NCBI GenBank assembly: GCA_934271465.1 | Contig: CAKQRQ010000004.1 | Span: 61,642 to 125,641, forward strand | Direction of reading: 5' to 3' | DNA from: an uncultured Alphaproteobacteria bacterium | Lineage (GTDB): Bacteria > Pseudomonadota > Alphaproteobacteria > RF32 > CAG-239 | Length of the DNA stretch: 64,000 bases | Part shown: positions 1 to 8,794 of the stretch, piece by piece | How the letters are laid out: each line of letters begins with the position of its first letter | How positions within the stretch are numbered: the stretch's first letter is position 1 | Made by a program: the position numbers and the translations under genes | The notes under the pieces: generated by a model | Seen by the model: only the letters and a program-made list of their open reading frames with translations | Told to the model about the DNA's origin: nothing | The model's database searches: none

Positions 1-1809
1 TAAGATATCCGAACTCTTGATTTCATATTGCAGATTATCCATCTGAATCACATTGCCAAATCCCTGAAGCGTTCCCCTCAAAGCAATACCTGTATTGGCG
101 ACCTGTTCAATTTTGCAATAATCGATATCGGCTTTTCCTTGAAACAGATTTCCCTTAAAGTCGACCTTTTCAAACGGCATACTTTCATAAATAACCAAAT
201 CGGCTTTGGCATTCAGTTCCATATCAAACTCATTCAAGACCTCAAGTTTCTTAAAACGATAAGCCATCCGTTCCGTCCAGCTTTTAGACTTTTCTTCTTC
301 TGGAAGCGAGCTGATATAATTATCAAAATTAATCGTATCGGCCTGAACAACAAGCATCAAATCTTTACGATCGCCCGAAACATACGTCGCCTCCCCTGAA
401 AAAGTGCTTTTATCAATCGTAACTTTATACGGAGAAACCTGAACTCTGTCAAAATTTCCGGTCAATTTGGCCGTCGCCAGCATTTTTTTATAAACGGAAG
501 CCGCATTAGCTTTCGGCTCAATTTCAAGCCATTTCAAAGTCTTCATCAAGTCATTTGCCGAAATTGCCGTTTCTGCCTGATAATAAACCGTTTCATCATA
601 CGGATAAAGCATGCCTTTAAGCTTAACAACCGTTTCCCCCGGTAAAATGACGCTAAAATCATCCAATGTAAACGTATCATTATCCAACCCAAACGACATT
701 TCCATATTTTTAAGATTCTGTCCGTCATACAAAACCCTAATCGCCTTAACCTCGCCGGTCAAATCGATTCCGTAATTCGGCGCATAGGCCTCTTCTTTAT
801 ATTTATTGATAAATTGGTTGGTCAACTTAACAAACGGCGCCAAATCCAAATCGGTAAAATTAAAATTGGTGGTAATCTCGGGAATTTCCAAATCATCCAA
901 CGGCATTTGAATTTCGCCGGCACCCTGCGTTTCGCCGTATTTAATCACAACATTAGACAACGCCAAATTTTTGGGATTCGCCACAATATCAAACCCCAAA
1001 ACAGCCGGCGTGTTATAATCCGATGCAAGATTTGCTTTTTCAAAATTGGCATTAATAAAGTCGCTTAATTTCTTTGTTTCAATAATGACATTTCCGTTAA
1101 CCAGCTTGTTCGGCAGATAAAAATTACCATCAAACCGCACATAACTGTCCGACTGTGGATGCGTCACGACCATATTAAGCGTGGTTGCAAAAGAATCCGA
1201 GAGTTTTCCGATAGAAATAGCGAACCCTTCCGGCGAATTTCCTTTCAAATAATTCCCCTCAATCCGAAAAGGTCCAAAAATACTTTGCGCGGCAACTTCT
1301 CCGTTCAACTTGGTCAAATGCCATTTAATTCCGACTTCTCTGGCTTCAAAATTAAGGACAGCATCTTTTAACGAAACGCTGTTCAAAACCATCTTGGTGT
1401 CTTCCATTTGCTGCCGCTGATCGGGGCTCAAATCACTTTGCCAATTCAACCCGTTATCCCAATCAAGATTAATGACAGCGCCGTCCAAAATCATCTTTTT
1501 GACTTCAAACTCGCCTTTCAGAAGCGCCCCCAGCGAAAGTTCCGCCACCAAATTTTTAATCTCAAGAAGCGGCAGTTCATGTTTATCCTGCGTATTATAA
1601 ACCTTAACATCAGCCGCATTCAAATAAGGAGACGGAAAAATCCTAAAGCTGACTTTTCCATCAAAAGAAACGGACTTTCCGGTTGAATTATAAAACTGTT
1701 CGGCAATCTTATCTTTATGCTGATTCCAATCAATCATCGACACATACGCCGCCCCGCCGACAACAGCGAGCAGCACCAAAAGAAAAATTCCCAAAACAAC
1801 TTTTTTCAC
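1..1809 (-). CDS. AsmA family protein (3' part missing at window edge)
   Basis: The minus-strand frame is open from a GTG at 1809 to the left edge, about 603 codons, and continues outside the window. The start is favoured by a GAGG about 8 nt upstream. The product opens with KKVVLGIFLLVLLAVVGG, a single N-terminal membrane anchor, followed by a region with the AsmA pattern (NSTGKSVSFDGKVSF, then FRIFPSPYLNAADV). The rest is long and beta-rich. AsmA-like proteins are inner-membrane-anchored periplasmic proteins of the bridge-like lipid transfer group, linked to outer membrane biogenesis; that role is family knowledge, not shown here. It is transcribed divergently from cdd across a 128-bp gap. 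Confidence 0.85.
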   Translation of the reverse strand, partial: MKKVVLGIFLLVLLAVVGGAAYVSMIDWNQHKDKIAEQFYNSTGKSVSFDGKVSFRIFPSPYLNAADVKVYNTQDKHELPLLEIKNLVAELSLGALLKGEFEVKKMILDGAVINLDWDNGLNWQSDLSPDQRQQMEDTKMVLNSVSLKDAVLNFEAREVGIKWHLTKLNGEVAAQSIFGPFRIEGNYLKGNSPEGFAISIGKLSDSFATTLNMVVTHPQSDSYVRFDGNFYLPNKLVNGNVIIETKKLSDFINANFEKANLASDYNTPAVLGFDIVANPKNLALSNVVIKYGETQGAGEIQMPLDDLEIPEITTNFNFTDLDLAPFVKLTNQFINKYKEEAYAPNYGIDLTGEVKAIRVLYDGQNLKNMEMSFGLDNDTFTLDDFSVILPGETVVKLKGMLYPYDETVYYQAETAISANDLMKTLKWLEIEPKANAASVYKKMLATAKLTGNFDRVQVSPYKVTIDKSTFSGEATYVSGDRKDLMLVVQADTINFDNYISSLPEEEKSKSWTERMAYRFKKLEVLNEFDMELNAKADLVIYESMPFEKVDFKGNLFQGKADIDYCKIEQVANTGIALRGTLQGFGNVIQMDNLQYEIKSSDIL

Positions 1810-1937
1810 GATTCCAGCCTCATTTCAAAAAATTTTTACCTGTTGGATTATCGGCAAATAATCTTTGCTTTTCTTATTTTCTGCCGTTATTATAAAGCAT
1901 AAAACTAAAAAAACATTTAAATTGTAAGGTTATAGAC

Positions 1938-2327
1938 ATGAATAATCAGTTGAAACTTCTTGAATTGGCTCAACAGGCAGCAAAAAACGCCTATGCCCCT
2001 TATTCAAAATTTTGTGTCGGAGCCGCCGTTTTAAGCTCGAATAACCGCTTTTATTCCGGCTGCAATGTCGAAAACATCTCCTATCCGGTCGGGACATGCG
2101 CCGAAGCCGGCGCCATTGCGGCAATGATCTGCGGCGGAGATACCGAAATCAGCGAAATTCTGATTTATGCCGACAGCAAAGAACTCATCACGCCCTGCGG
2201 CGCATGTCGGCAACGGATTAAAGAATTTGCCTCGCCGGAATGTCAAATTCATCTGGCAAACACCGCCGGCATCAAAAAAACATTTACGTTAAACGACCTT
2301 TTGCCCCACAGTTTTTCGGAGTTTTAA
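1938..2327 (+). CDS. cdd: Cytidine deaminase
   Basis: This 129-residue protein has the short homotetrameric Cdd layout. It hydrolyses cytidine and deoxycytidine to uridine and deoxyuridine in the cytosol. The active site is visible: zinc ligand C54 and catalytic E56 in TCAEAGAI, zinc ligands C87 and C90 in PCGACRQ, and the substrate-binding GCNVENISYP segment at 41-50. An AAGG precedes the ATG. It is the first gene of a tight catabolic operon, 3 nt before the nucleoside phosphorylase, so it feeds deaminated nucleosides into phosphorolysis. Confidence 0.95.
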   Translation: MNNQLKLLELAQQAAKNAYAPYSKFCVGAAVLSSNNRFYSGCNVENISYPVGTCAEAGAIAAMICGGDTEISEILIYADSKELITPCGACRQRIKEFASPECQIHLANTAGIKKTFTLNDLLPHSFSEF

Positions 2328-2330
2328 CCC

Positions 2331-3146
2331 ATGACAGACCTTTGCCGTTCCTTTGCTGACCAAATCCAAAAAGCTCTTGGAAATTTTCATCCCGAAACAG
2401 CCCTTATTCTGGGCTCCGGCCTGGGTGCTCTGGCTGACCAAATCCAAAATCCGATAATCATTAAATACAGTTCCATCAAAGGATTCCCCAAAAGCACAGT
2501 CTCGGGACATGCCGGACAATTTGTCGCGGGCACCCTCAAAGGCAAGCGTGTTTTGTGCATGCAGGGGCGAATTCATTTATATGAAGGACACGCACCGCAA
2601 GACATCGCCCAGATTATCAAATCATTCAAGCTGCTCGGCATCACACGGCTTGTTGTGACAAATGCCGCCGGCTCCCTTAACAAAAAAATCAAAGCCGGTT
2701 CGATTATGCTGATAACAGACCACATCAACTTCAGTTTTTCAAACCCGTTGATTGGCCCAAATGATGAGGCTTTCGGCCCGCGCTTTCCGGATATGAGCAC
2801 GGCTTATACCCCAAAACTTCAAGAAATTGCAAAAAATGCCGCCAAAGATTTAAAGATAAAATTAGCCGCCGGAACATACCTGATGGTCTCCGGCCCCAAT
2901 TTTGAAACAGCGGCCGAAGTCAAAGCCTTTGGAATTTTGGGCGCCGATGCCGTCGGCATGTCCACAGTTCCCGAAGTGCTCACAGCGGTTTATTGCGGAA
3001 TGGAAGTTCTGGGATTCTCCGTCATAACAAACCTTGGAACGGGGCTTCAAAAAACACCGCAGTCTCACGCCGAAACCTTGCACGCCGCCGAAAGCGCCGC
3101 CGCAAAATTATCAACTTTACTAGCAACCGTTTTTGAAAGGATGTAA
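2331..3146 (+). CDS. punA: Purine nucleoside phosphorylase (trimeric class)
   Basis: The 271-residue protein cleaves purine (deoxy)nucleosides with phosphate to base and (deoxy)ribose-1-phosphate. Trimeric PNP motifs are present in order: the phosphate-binding GSGLG at 28-32, H60, the GRIHLYEGH segment at 79-87, VTNAAGSL at 109-116, the base-binding GPNFETAAE at 188-196, the GMSTVPE segment at 209-215 and ITN at 232-234. The length is normal for the class. It sits 3 nt after cdd and 5 nt before deoC, so its product can enter the same pathway. It could be called a xanthosine/inosine phosphorylase (xapA type); the substrate preference cannot be read from the sequence. Confidence 0.93.
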   Translation: MTDLCRSFADQIQKALGNFHPETALILGSGLGALADQIQNPIIIKYSSIKGFPKSTVSGHAGQFVAGTLKGKRVLCMQGRIHLYEGHAPQDIAQIIKSFKLLGITRLVVTNAAGSLNKKIKAGSIMLITDHINFSFSNPLIGPNDEAFGPRFPDMSTAYTPKLQEIAKNAAKDLKIKLAAGTYLMVSGPNFETAAEVKAFGILGADAVGMSTVPEVLTAVYCGMEVLGFSVITNLGTGLQKTPQSHAETLHAAESAAAKLSTLLATVFERM

Positions 3147-3151
3147 CACCG

Positions 3152-3886
3152 ATGGATGATGTTTCCGCTGCAAAAATTTTAATTTCTTGTTTGGATTTGA
3201 CCTCTCTGAACCAAACAGACACCGAAGAAACTATTAAATCCTTGTGCGCACGAGCACAAACACCTTTCGGAAAAACCGCCGCCGTTTGCCTTTTTCAGCA
3301 ATTTATCCCCTTTGCAAAAACAGTTTTATCGCCGGATATCAAAATAGCCACTGTTATCAATTTTCCATCCGGACTGGCGGATTTACACCTGCTTGACAAG
3401 GAGATTTCATCTGCCGTTAACCTTGGCGCAGATGAGTTAGATGTTGTTTTGCCCTACCGAACGCTCCTGACCGGCGACAAAGAATTTTGCGCCAAATATC
3501 TGACTCAAGCCCGCCATGCCGCCGGAAAAAAGACACTCAAAATCATCATTGAAACGGGCGAACTCAAAACGATTGAAATGATTCGCGAGGCCTCCAAACT
3601 CTGTTTAGACGCCAAAGCCGACTTCATCAAAACCTCAACCGGCAAGACAGATATCTCCGCCACCCCCGAAGCCGCCAATGTGATCCTGGAAACCATCAGG
3701 CAAAGCGGCTCAACTCATGTTGGGTTCAAAGCTTCCGGCGGAATCAAAACAACCGAAGATGCCAAAAAATATTTGACCTTAGCGCAATCCATTATGGGCG
3801 CCTCGTGGGTCACACCGGCGCATTTCCGCATTGGCGCAAGCTCCGTTCTCACAAGCCTTATTGAAACCATTAATCGAGGATACTAA
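3152..3886 (+). CDS. deoC: Deoxyribose-phosphate aldolase
   Basis: DeoC splits 2-deoxyribose-5-phosphate into glyceraldehyde-3-phosphate and acetaldehyde through a Schiff base. The 244-residue TIM barrel keeps the catalytic set: D97 in DELDVV, the Schiff-base lysine K160 in FIKTSTG, and the proton-relay lysine K193 in GFKASGGIK. It is the third gene of the operon and ends 4 nt before the chosen deoA start. A phosphopentomutase (deoB) is needed to link the phosphorylases to this step, and none is present in the window. Confidence 0.96.
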   Translation: MDDVSAAKILISCLDLTSLNQTDTEETIKSLCARAQTPFGKTAAVCLFQQFIPFAKTVLSPDIKIATVINFPSGLADLHLLDKEISSAVNLGADELDVVLPYRTLLTGDKEFCAKYLTQARHAAGKKTLKIIIETGELKTIEMIREASKLCLDAKADFIKTSTGKTDISATPEAANVILETIRQSGSTHVGFKASGGIKTTEDAKKYLTLAQSIMGASWVTPAHFRIGASSVLTSLIETINRGY

Positions 3887-3890
3887 AGCC

Positions 3891-5201
3891 ATGCTGCCTC
3901 AAGAAATTATCCGCAAAAAACGTAACAAACAAACTTTAACCACTGCCGAAATCAACGAATTTATCACAGGCGTCACAAACGGAACAATTGTCGATGCCCA
4001 AACCGCCGCCCTGACCATGGCGATTTTTCTAAACGGAATGACCAAAGAAGAAACAGCCGCCCTAACCATGGCCATGCGCGATTCGGGCGATGTTTTGGAT
4101 TGGTCGGATATCGACGGCCCTATTGTTGACAAACATTCTTCCGGCGGCGTCGGCGACAAAGTCAGCCTGATGCTGGCGCCGATGATTGCGGCCTGCGGCG
4201 GGTATGTTCCTATGATTTCCGGCCGAGGGCTCGGGCACACCGGCGGCACTTTGGATAAATTTGACTCTATTCCGGGGTATCAAACCGCTCCATCTAACGA
4301 GCTTTTCCGCCACACGGTCAAAAAAATCGGCTGCGCCATTATCGGCCAAACAGGCAACCTAGCCCCTGCCGACAAAAAAATTTACGCCATCCGCGATGTC
4401 TGCGGCACGGTTGAATCTGTCGACCTGATAACCGCCTCGATTCTCTCCAAAAAACTGGCGGCCGGTTTAGATTGTCTGGTAATGGATCTCAAATGCGGCA
4501 ACGGCGCCTTTATGGATTCTCTGGAGCGTGCCGAAGAATTAGCCTCGTCTATTGTGCGGGTTGCAAACACTGCCGGAACCCAAACCAAAGCCGTGCTAAC
4601 CGATATGAATCAGGTTTTGGGCACAACAGTCGGCAATGCTCTTGAAGTTGCCGAAGCCGTGGCCTATCTGAAAGGCGAAACAAGAGACCCCCGCTTACAC
4701 CAAATCACAATGGAGTTGTGCGCAGAGCTTTTGGTTATGGCCAAACTGGCGTCGAATTTAGAAGAAGCCAAAATCAACCTCCAAACAGCCTTAGACAGCG
4801 GCAAAGCGCTTGAAAAATTCGCTCAAATGACAAAAGAACTCGGCGGACCGGCAGATTTTTGCGACAATCCGTGGAAATACCTGCCCCAAACAGAAATTAT
4901 CCGTCCGGTTTTTGCCCCTCAAAAAGGATATGTTGCCGCCATGGATACCCGCGGAATCGGTCTGAGCATCATCGAAATGAAAGGCGGCCGAACCACGCCG
5001 GAACAAAAGCTGGATTATGCCACCGGCTATTCGGACTTTTGCCAAATCGGGGATTTTGTTGACGATCAAAAGCCTCTGGCGGTCATTCATGCTCAAGATG
5101 AAGCGCAATATACCCGCGCGGCCGAAACTCTGCAAAAACTGATTAGCATTTCAGGCACCCCGATAACAACATCTCCGTGCCTGATTAAGAAAATAGCTTA
5201 G
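3891..5201 (+). CDS. deoA: Thymidine phosphorylase
   Basis: This 436-residue member of the nucleoside phosphorylase II family converts thymidine and phosphate to thymine and deoxyribose-1-phosphate. The phosphate-binding KHSSGGVGDK lies at 81-90 and the family signature SGRGLGHTGGTLDK at 110-123; the C-terminal pyrimidine phosphorylase domain is complete. The frame is open further upstream to an ATG at 3831. The ATG at 3891 is preferred because it follows the deoC stop, has GAGGA about 10 nt upstream and gives the usual N-terminus. It is the last gene of the cdd-punA-deoC-deoA operon. Confidence 0.95.
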   Translation: MLPQEIIRKKRNKQTLTTAEINEFITGVTNGTIVDAQTAALTMAIFLNGMTKEETAALTMAMRDSGDVLDWSDIDGPIVDKHSSGGVGDKVSLMLAPMIAACGGYVPMISGRGLGHTGGTLDKFDSIPGYQTAPSNELFRHTVKKIGCAIIGQTGNLAPADKKIYAIRDVCGTVESVDLITASILSKKLAAGLDCLVMDLKCGNGAFMDSLERAEELASSIVRVANTAGTQTKAVLTDMNQVLGTTVGNALEVAEAVAYLKGETRDPRLHQITMELCAELLVMAKLASNLEEAKINLQTALDSGKALEKFAQMTKELGGPADFCDNPWKYLPQTEIIRPVFAPQKGYVAAMDTRGIGLSIIEMKGGRTTPEQKLDYATGYSDFCQIGDFVDDQKPLAVIHAQDEAQYTRAAETLQKLISISGTPITTSPCLIKKIA

Positions 5202-5242
5202 CTGTTGTTTTAGCACAAAAAAAGGTAAACACCGCAACAAAA

Positions 5243-5333
5243 TCCGGTATTTTGGCGAGAATTTATCCGGCATTTTGGCAGGATTTCATCCGGTGTTTTG
5301 GCGGAATTTTATCCGGTGTTTTGGCAAAAAGCC
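5243..5333 (+). repeat. 23-bp tandem repeat, about 3.6 copies
   Basis: Units start at 5243, 5266, 5289 and 5312. Each begins TCCGG[TC]nTTTTGGC, followed by a variable 9-bp part rich in GAATTT; the last unit is incomplete. The array lies in the 179-bp gap between the convergent deoA and Cys-rich genes, just before their shared terminator. There are no unique spacers, so it is not a CRISPR array. Its function is unknown. Confidence 0.85.
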
Positions 5334-5336
5334 CAC

Positions 5337-5380
5337 AAAAAAAATCTCCGTGGAAGCTTTCACTTTCACGGAGATTTTTG
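5337..5380. terminator. Bidirectional terminator between deoA and the Cys-rich gene
   Basis: A 12-bp perfect stem pairs AAAATCTCCGTG (5341-5352) with CACGGAGATTTT (5367-5378), with A- and T-runs outside, so it can serve both convergent genes. The right arm is repeated beside the second Cys-rich gene at 62676, where the left arm is missing. Confidence 0.85.
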
Positions 5381-7978
5381 TTATTGGGCGATGCAGCTCA
5401 ATCCATCATCCGAAAGCTCATAGTCAACATCATAATGGTGAATATCCCCACACAAACGGCAAGAACAATCAGCTCGATAAACTCTACAATGTTCTATCAA
5501 AGGGCATCCTGAGCCATTTGAATAGTCAATAACACAACGGAACCTCATGTGCTTTTCTTTTTTTTCCATGTGATAAGTACCTGAACCTCTTTGCACTGAG
5601 GAACATTTTGTAGCATTTAACTCTGTTGAAGTCATAAGTGATCCAATATCACTATGACCACCCAAAACAATTTTTGACCCAAACTTTAATGCTAACGTAT
5701 CAAAAAGACAAGCTATGTGAACATCCTGCCCTATCATTGTCATCACCTCCCGAGCCGCTGGTAAATACCACTTACCTTTATCGGAATCTGTGACGCCATA
5801 TTTGCTGCAATATACCGCCGCCGAATTTTCTTCCGCTCCGGCCGCAATAATGCAATCCGCATCGGACCGGTCATCTGCGCCGGTACAGCCTGTTTTTATG
5901 GTGGCCAAATTTTTACTCCACGGAAGAGTAATCTCATCTAAAGACAGAGCTAACAAGCGCCCCCTGCCATCATCTCCAGCCTTATAAATTATACCTATCG
6001 GCGTTCTGTCTGATGGAAAATTGTCAGGATCATAACAGTTGAAATCATCATAAAGCACCATTCCAGGAACACATTCATCAGCAGAATAAACACATTTATT
6101 ATCCTTCAACGTAAATCCTCTGGCGCAAACAGCGCATTCTGTTTCAGAAGCACATTGTTTACAATAATCTACGTCGCACATATCAGCATAGGTATGGCAA
6201 TAGTTTTCCCTACAGCTTCCTTCAAATAAATATCCATCAAAAGACTCATAACAGGCAGAACATTTACAATCAGCCCATTCACTATCATATTCTGAACAGT
6301 TTCGAATATCTTTTCTACAAGCCTCGCGGCATTCGTTAACCTCGCTGTCAAACAAATATCCACTCGGACAAGCCTCACAAGCACAACTTATGTTATTAAA
6401 TGTTTTACCCTGTGTGGCGCAGGTTTCAGCATTCAAAGTGCATGTCGGCTTATAAAACTGACACGGGCAATTATCTGACGCTTGAGCCGCGCTAAGAAGT
6501 TGATCTTCATCAAAATCCTGAATTCCTGTAATATCTTCCGAATATTTGTACGACGTGCTCCAGTATGTCCCTTTAAACGATCCGCTATAAGGATTATCAG
6601 GATCAAAATTGCCCGCAGATCTATCAGAACTAAATGTCAAATCTTTCAGATTTACAATTGTCACATCACGCCCATTTTTCGAAACGCTCGAAACGATTCC
6701 GACAGGCACTTTGCTTCCATCATAATCCGCCGCCGAACCGTAAGTTTTATCATAATACATCACATCACCGATTTGCGGAGCTGTTCCTCCTGTAGATGGA
6801 TTAAAACAATCTTTTAAGAATAGAAAACAACGAAGAGCCATAGAAAAACTAACTTTGCTAGTCTTATTCCGGTAACCATTCTGGACACCATTATTCGTTA
6901 AAAAAAGCCAAGATTGTTCTCCATGATAACCTGATGATTGTTTATCATATTCAGAAGACGACCAATATACTTGGTTCGAAACTTCTGCATTAACACCTTT
7001 GCTAGAAAGAGCCTTCAGAGCGTTATCAATCAAACTTTGATTTTCTCCAACAGAACCTGTTGTTCCCATACCGGCAGTCATTTGCGCAACATCCGTTCCA
7101 TAAGAATACATCCATTCACCGATTGAAGGCAAATACCATTTACCTTGGCCAAAATCACCATTTTTATCCCCAACATAAAATCGATGTGCTGCATAAGCGG
7201 CTAAAGCTTGATTGCCGATTTGATCAATAACAGCATTTGTATTATCCTGCCCTGCAAACAACGGATAAGCAATCTTGCATTTTTCAACACATGGATCGAC
7301 AACGCAGGCGCCGTTTTCAAAGATATAGCCGTCTTCACAAGCTGTGCAGTTGCAGGGATCATATTCGCTGTCATAAGCCGTGCAATTCTCAACCTTGGTG
7401 CACATCTTCTTACAAACCCCGTCAACAAGCAGATAGTTTGTCTCGCACGTCTGGCAGTTGCAAGGCTCATACTCGCTGTCATAAGTCGCGCAATGCTCAA
7501 CTTTTGTTTTATCGCAAGCGATTTGCTCGCAAGCCTTTGTCTCGGAATTGAATTGATAATTTGTCGGACAAGCCTCGCAAACGCAATTTGCAGAATTAAA
7601 GGTCTTGTTTTCCGCCGCGCAGATATCGACCGACTTATCACATTCCGGAACACAAGCCCCGTCAGAGACTAAGTAAGTGTCTTCGCACGCCGTGCATTGG
7701 CAATCGTTGTTATAAGCCGTGCAATAATTTATTTTATCGGCGCATTCGGCTGACCAATTCTCATCAGTTACCCCGGGATTCTCGGCATCAGGCAGCTGCT
7801 TCACTCCGGAGCAATAAAACTTGCTTTCATCAAACGGACATCTGACACCTTTGCCGCCCGCACAAGAATCTTGCGTATAGCCCAATTCGGCGCAGCTCGG
7901 CACCTCCTCGCAATCCATTTGAGCCTGCACGGCCGGAACAAAAGCCAAAAAGGACAGAACAAAAAAGAGCTTCTTCAT
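5381..7978 (-). CDS. Secreted Cys-rich modular protein with DUF1566-like domains
   Basis: The 865-residue protein starts with a Sec signal peptide (MKKLFFVLSFLAFVPAVQA, cleavage before QMD). Residues about 20-235 hold short Cys-rich modules with the recurring pattern C-x-A-x-C-E-x-x-Y-x-x-x-x-G-x-C, like EGF or furin-type repeats. A DUF1566-like (Lcl/C-type-lectin-like) module follows, marked by GKWYLPSIGEWMYSYG and VYWSSSEYD. After it come an IGDVMYYDKT segment, a second Cys-rich block (about 505-640), another DUF1566-like module with GKWYLPAAREVM, and a Cys-rich tail. No anchor or sortase signal is seen. The many paired cysteines imply oxidative folding outside the cytoplasm. The function is unknown; binding or adhesion is a guess from the modules. 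A paralogue lies at 62686-64000. Confidence 0.85.
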   Translation of the reverse strand: MKKLFFVLSFLAFVPAVQAQMDCEEVPSCAELGYTQDSCAGGKGVRCPFDESKFYCSGVKQLPDAENPGVTDENWSAECADKINYCTAYNNDCQCTACEDTYLVSDGACVPECDKSVDICAAENKTFNSANCVCEACPTNYQFNSETKACEQIACDKTKVEHCATYDSEYEPCNCQTCETNYLLVDGVCKKMCTKVENCTAYDSEYDPCNCTACEDGYIFENGACVVDPCVEKCKIAYPLFAGQDNTNAVIDQIGNQALAAYAAHRFYVGDKNGDFGQGKWYLPSIGEWMYSYGTDVAQMTAGMGTTGSVGENQSLIDNALKALSSKGVNAEVSNQVYWSSSEYDKQSSGYHGEQSWLFLTNNGVQNGYRNKTSKVSFSMALRCFLFLKDCFNPSTGGTAPQIGDVMYYDKTYGSAADYDGSKVPVGIVSSVSKNGRDVTIVNLKDLTFSSDRSAGNFDPDNPYSGSFKGTYWSTSYKYSEDITGIQDFDEDQLLSAAQASDNCPCQFYKPTCTLNAETCATQGKTFNNISCACEACPSGYLFDSEVNECREACRKDIRNCSEYDSEWADCKCSACYESFDGYLFEGSCRENYCHTYADMCDVDYCKQCASETECAVCARGFTLKDNKCVYSADECVPGMVLYDDFNCYDPDNFPSDRTPIGIIYKAGDDGRGRLLALSLDEITLPWSKNLATIKTGCTGADDRSDADCIIAAGAEENSAAVYCSKYGVTDSDKGKWYLPAAREVMTMIGQDVHIACLFDTLALKFGSKIVLGGHSDIGSLMTSTELNATKCSSVQRGSGTYHMEKKEKHMRFRCVIDYSNGSGCPLIEHCRVYRADCSCRLCGDIHHYDVDYELSDDGLSCIAQ

Positions 7979-8110
7979 AGGTCAGACCCCCGAGAAAACA
8001 ACGGCTTACATATACATGCAGCCGTTTAAAATGTATACATCTAATTATAGTCTAACATTGAGTTATAAAAAATGCAATCTTTTTTAATTACTTATATAAA
8101 AGCATTTTAA

Positions 8111-8149
8111 AACAAAAAACCTTTGCGGATTTTCATCGGCAAAGGTTCA
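8111..8149 (-). terminator. Terminator of the 142-residue membrane protein gene
   Basis: ACCTTTGC (8119-8126) pairs with GCAAAGGT (8139-8146). On the minus strand the hairpin is followed by a T-run (the A-run 8113-8118), so it ends the transcript of the gene at 8194-8622. The rest of the 7979-8193 gap is AT-rich and should hold the promoter of the Cys-rich gene; no convincing pair of boxes was found. Confidence 0.75.
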
Positions 8150-8193
8150 TTGATTTTGTTAAGTCTGTTCAACCCCAATCGACCTCACATCTG

Positions 8194-8622
8194 TTAATTT
8201 GCACTTTTTTTCTGCGGCTTTTTGCTCTTAGCTGTCGCACACAGAAAAGCAACCAAACAAACAACCCCGACCACGGCAAAGGCAAACAACGGCTTAAACC
8301 ATTCCAACGTGCACAAGGTTTTCATTGTTTTAACCGTAATTTTTTCCGGCCAAAGCACAACAGTGTTAGTCACCCCCGGACGAACAGCATAAGTAACTTC
8401 AGTCCCCTCGTCGGCTCGTCGAAAAGCTAAAAAATCCCCTCTGTCAACAAGATATCCTTGCTTGTGGGTTGTAATGGCAAGGCTGCTGTAATGGTCGTCC
8501 CAATAAAGCTTTGCCGTTCCGACTTCTTCAATATGAGAAACTTCCCAAATTGACGCCGCACAAAGGAAAACAACTAATGCGCCACAAAGGACACAGATAA
8601 CGATTTTACAAACTTTTTCCAT
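8194..8622 (-). CDS. Small two-helix membrane protein, unknown function
   Basis: The 142-residue product has one hydrophobic helix at about 7-27 and a second at about 112-130. Between them is a loop of about 80 residues with mixed beta character (AKLYWDDHYSSLAIT, then TEVTYAVRPGVTNTVV), and the tail is basic (KSKKPQKK). The topology suggests a periplasmic or cytosolic loop clamped by two helices. The family was not recognised. It stands alone between its own terminator and the kdsD promoter region. Confidence 0.7.
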   Translation of the reverse strand: MEKVCKIVICVLCGALVVFLCAASIWEVSHIEEVGTAKLYWDDHYSSLAITTHKQGYLVDRGDFLAFRRADEGTEVTYAVRPGVTNTVVLWPEKITVKTMKTLCTLEWFKPLFAFAVVGVVCLVAFLCATAKSKKPQKKSAN

Positions 8623-8794
8623 ATATTATATTTTAATAATTTAACGATTAACTCTCTGTATACTATATAATTTCAGCGAATGCAACTGCTTTTTAGCGCC
8701 CTTTTCTTGTATAACCGATAAAAAAAACTTGCCTTTTAAATTAAAAATCTTAAGCTTTTCCCATATTCGTTAATTTAATGGAGACTTTATATAT

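Noticed and set aside
3831..3890. Upstream start for deoA at 3831
   Set aside because: It would overlap deoC by 56 nt and add residues without homology; the ATG at 3891 has a good RBS.
5243..5333. CRISPR array
   Set aside because: The units are contiguous without unique spacers, and no cas gene is present.
5381..7978. Diversity-generating retroelement target
   Set aside because: DUF1566-like modules can be targets, but no reverse transcriptase or template repeat is in the window, and the visible differences between paralogues are not adenine-specific.
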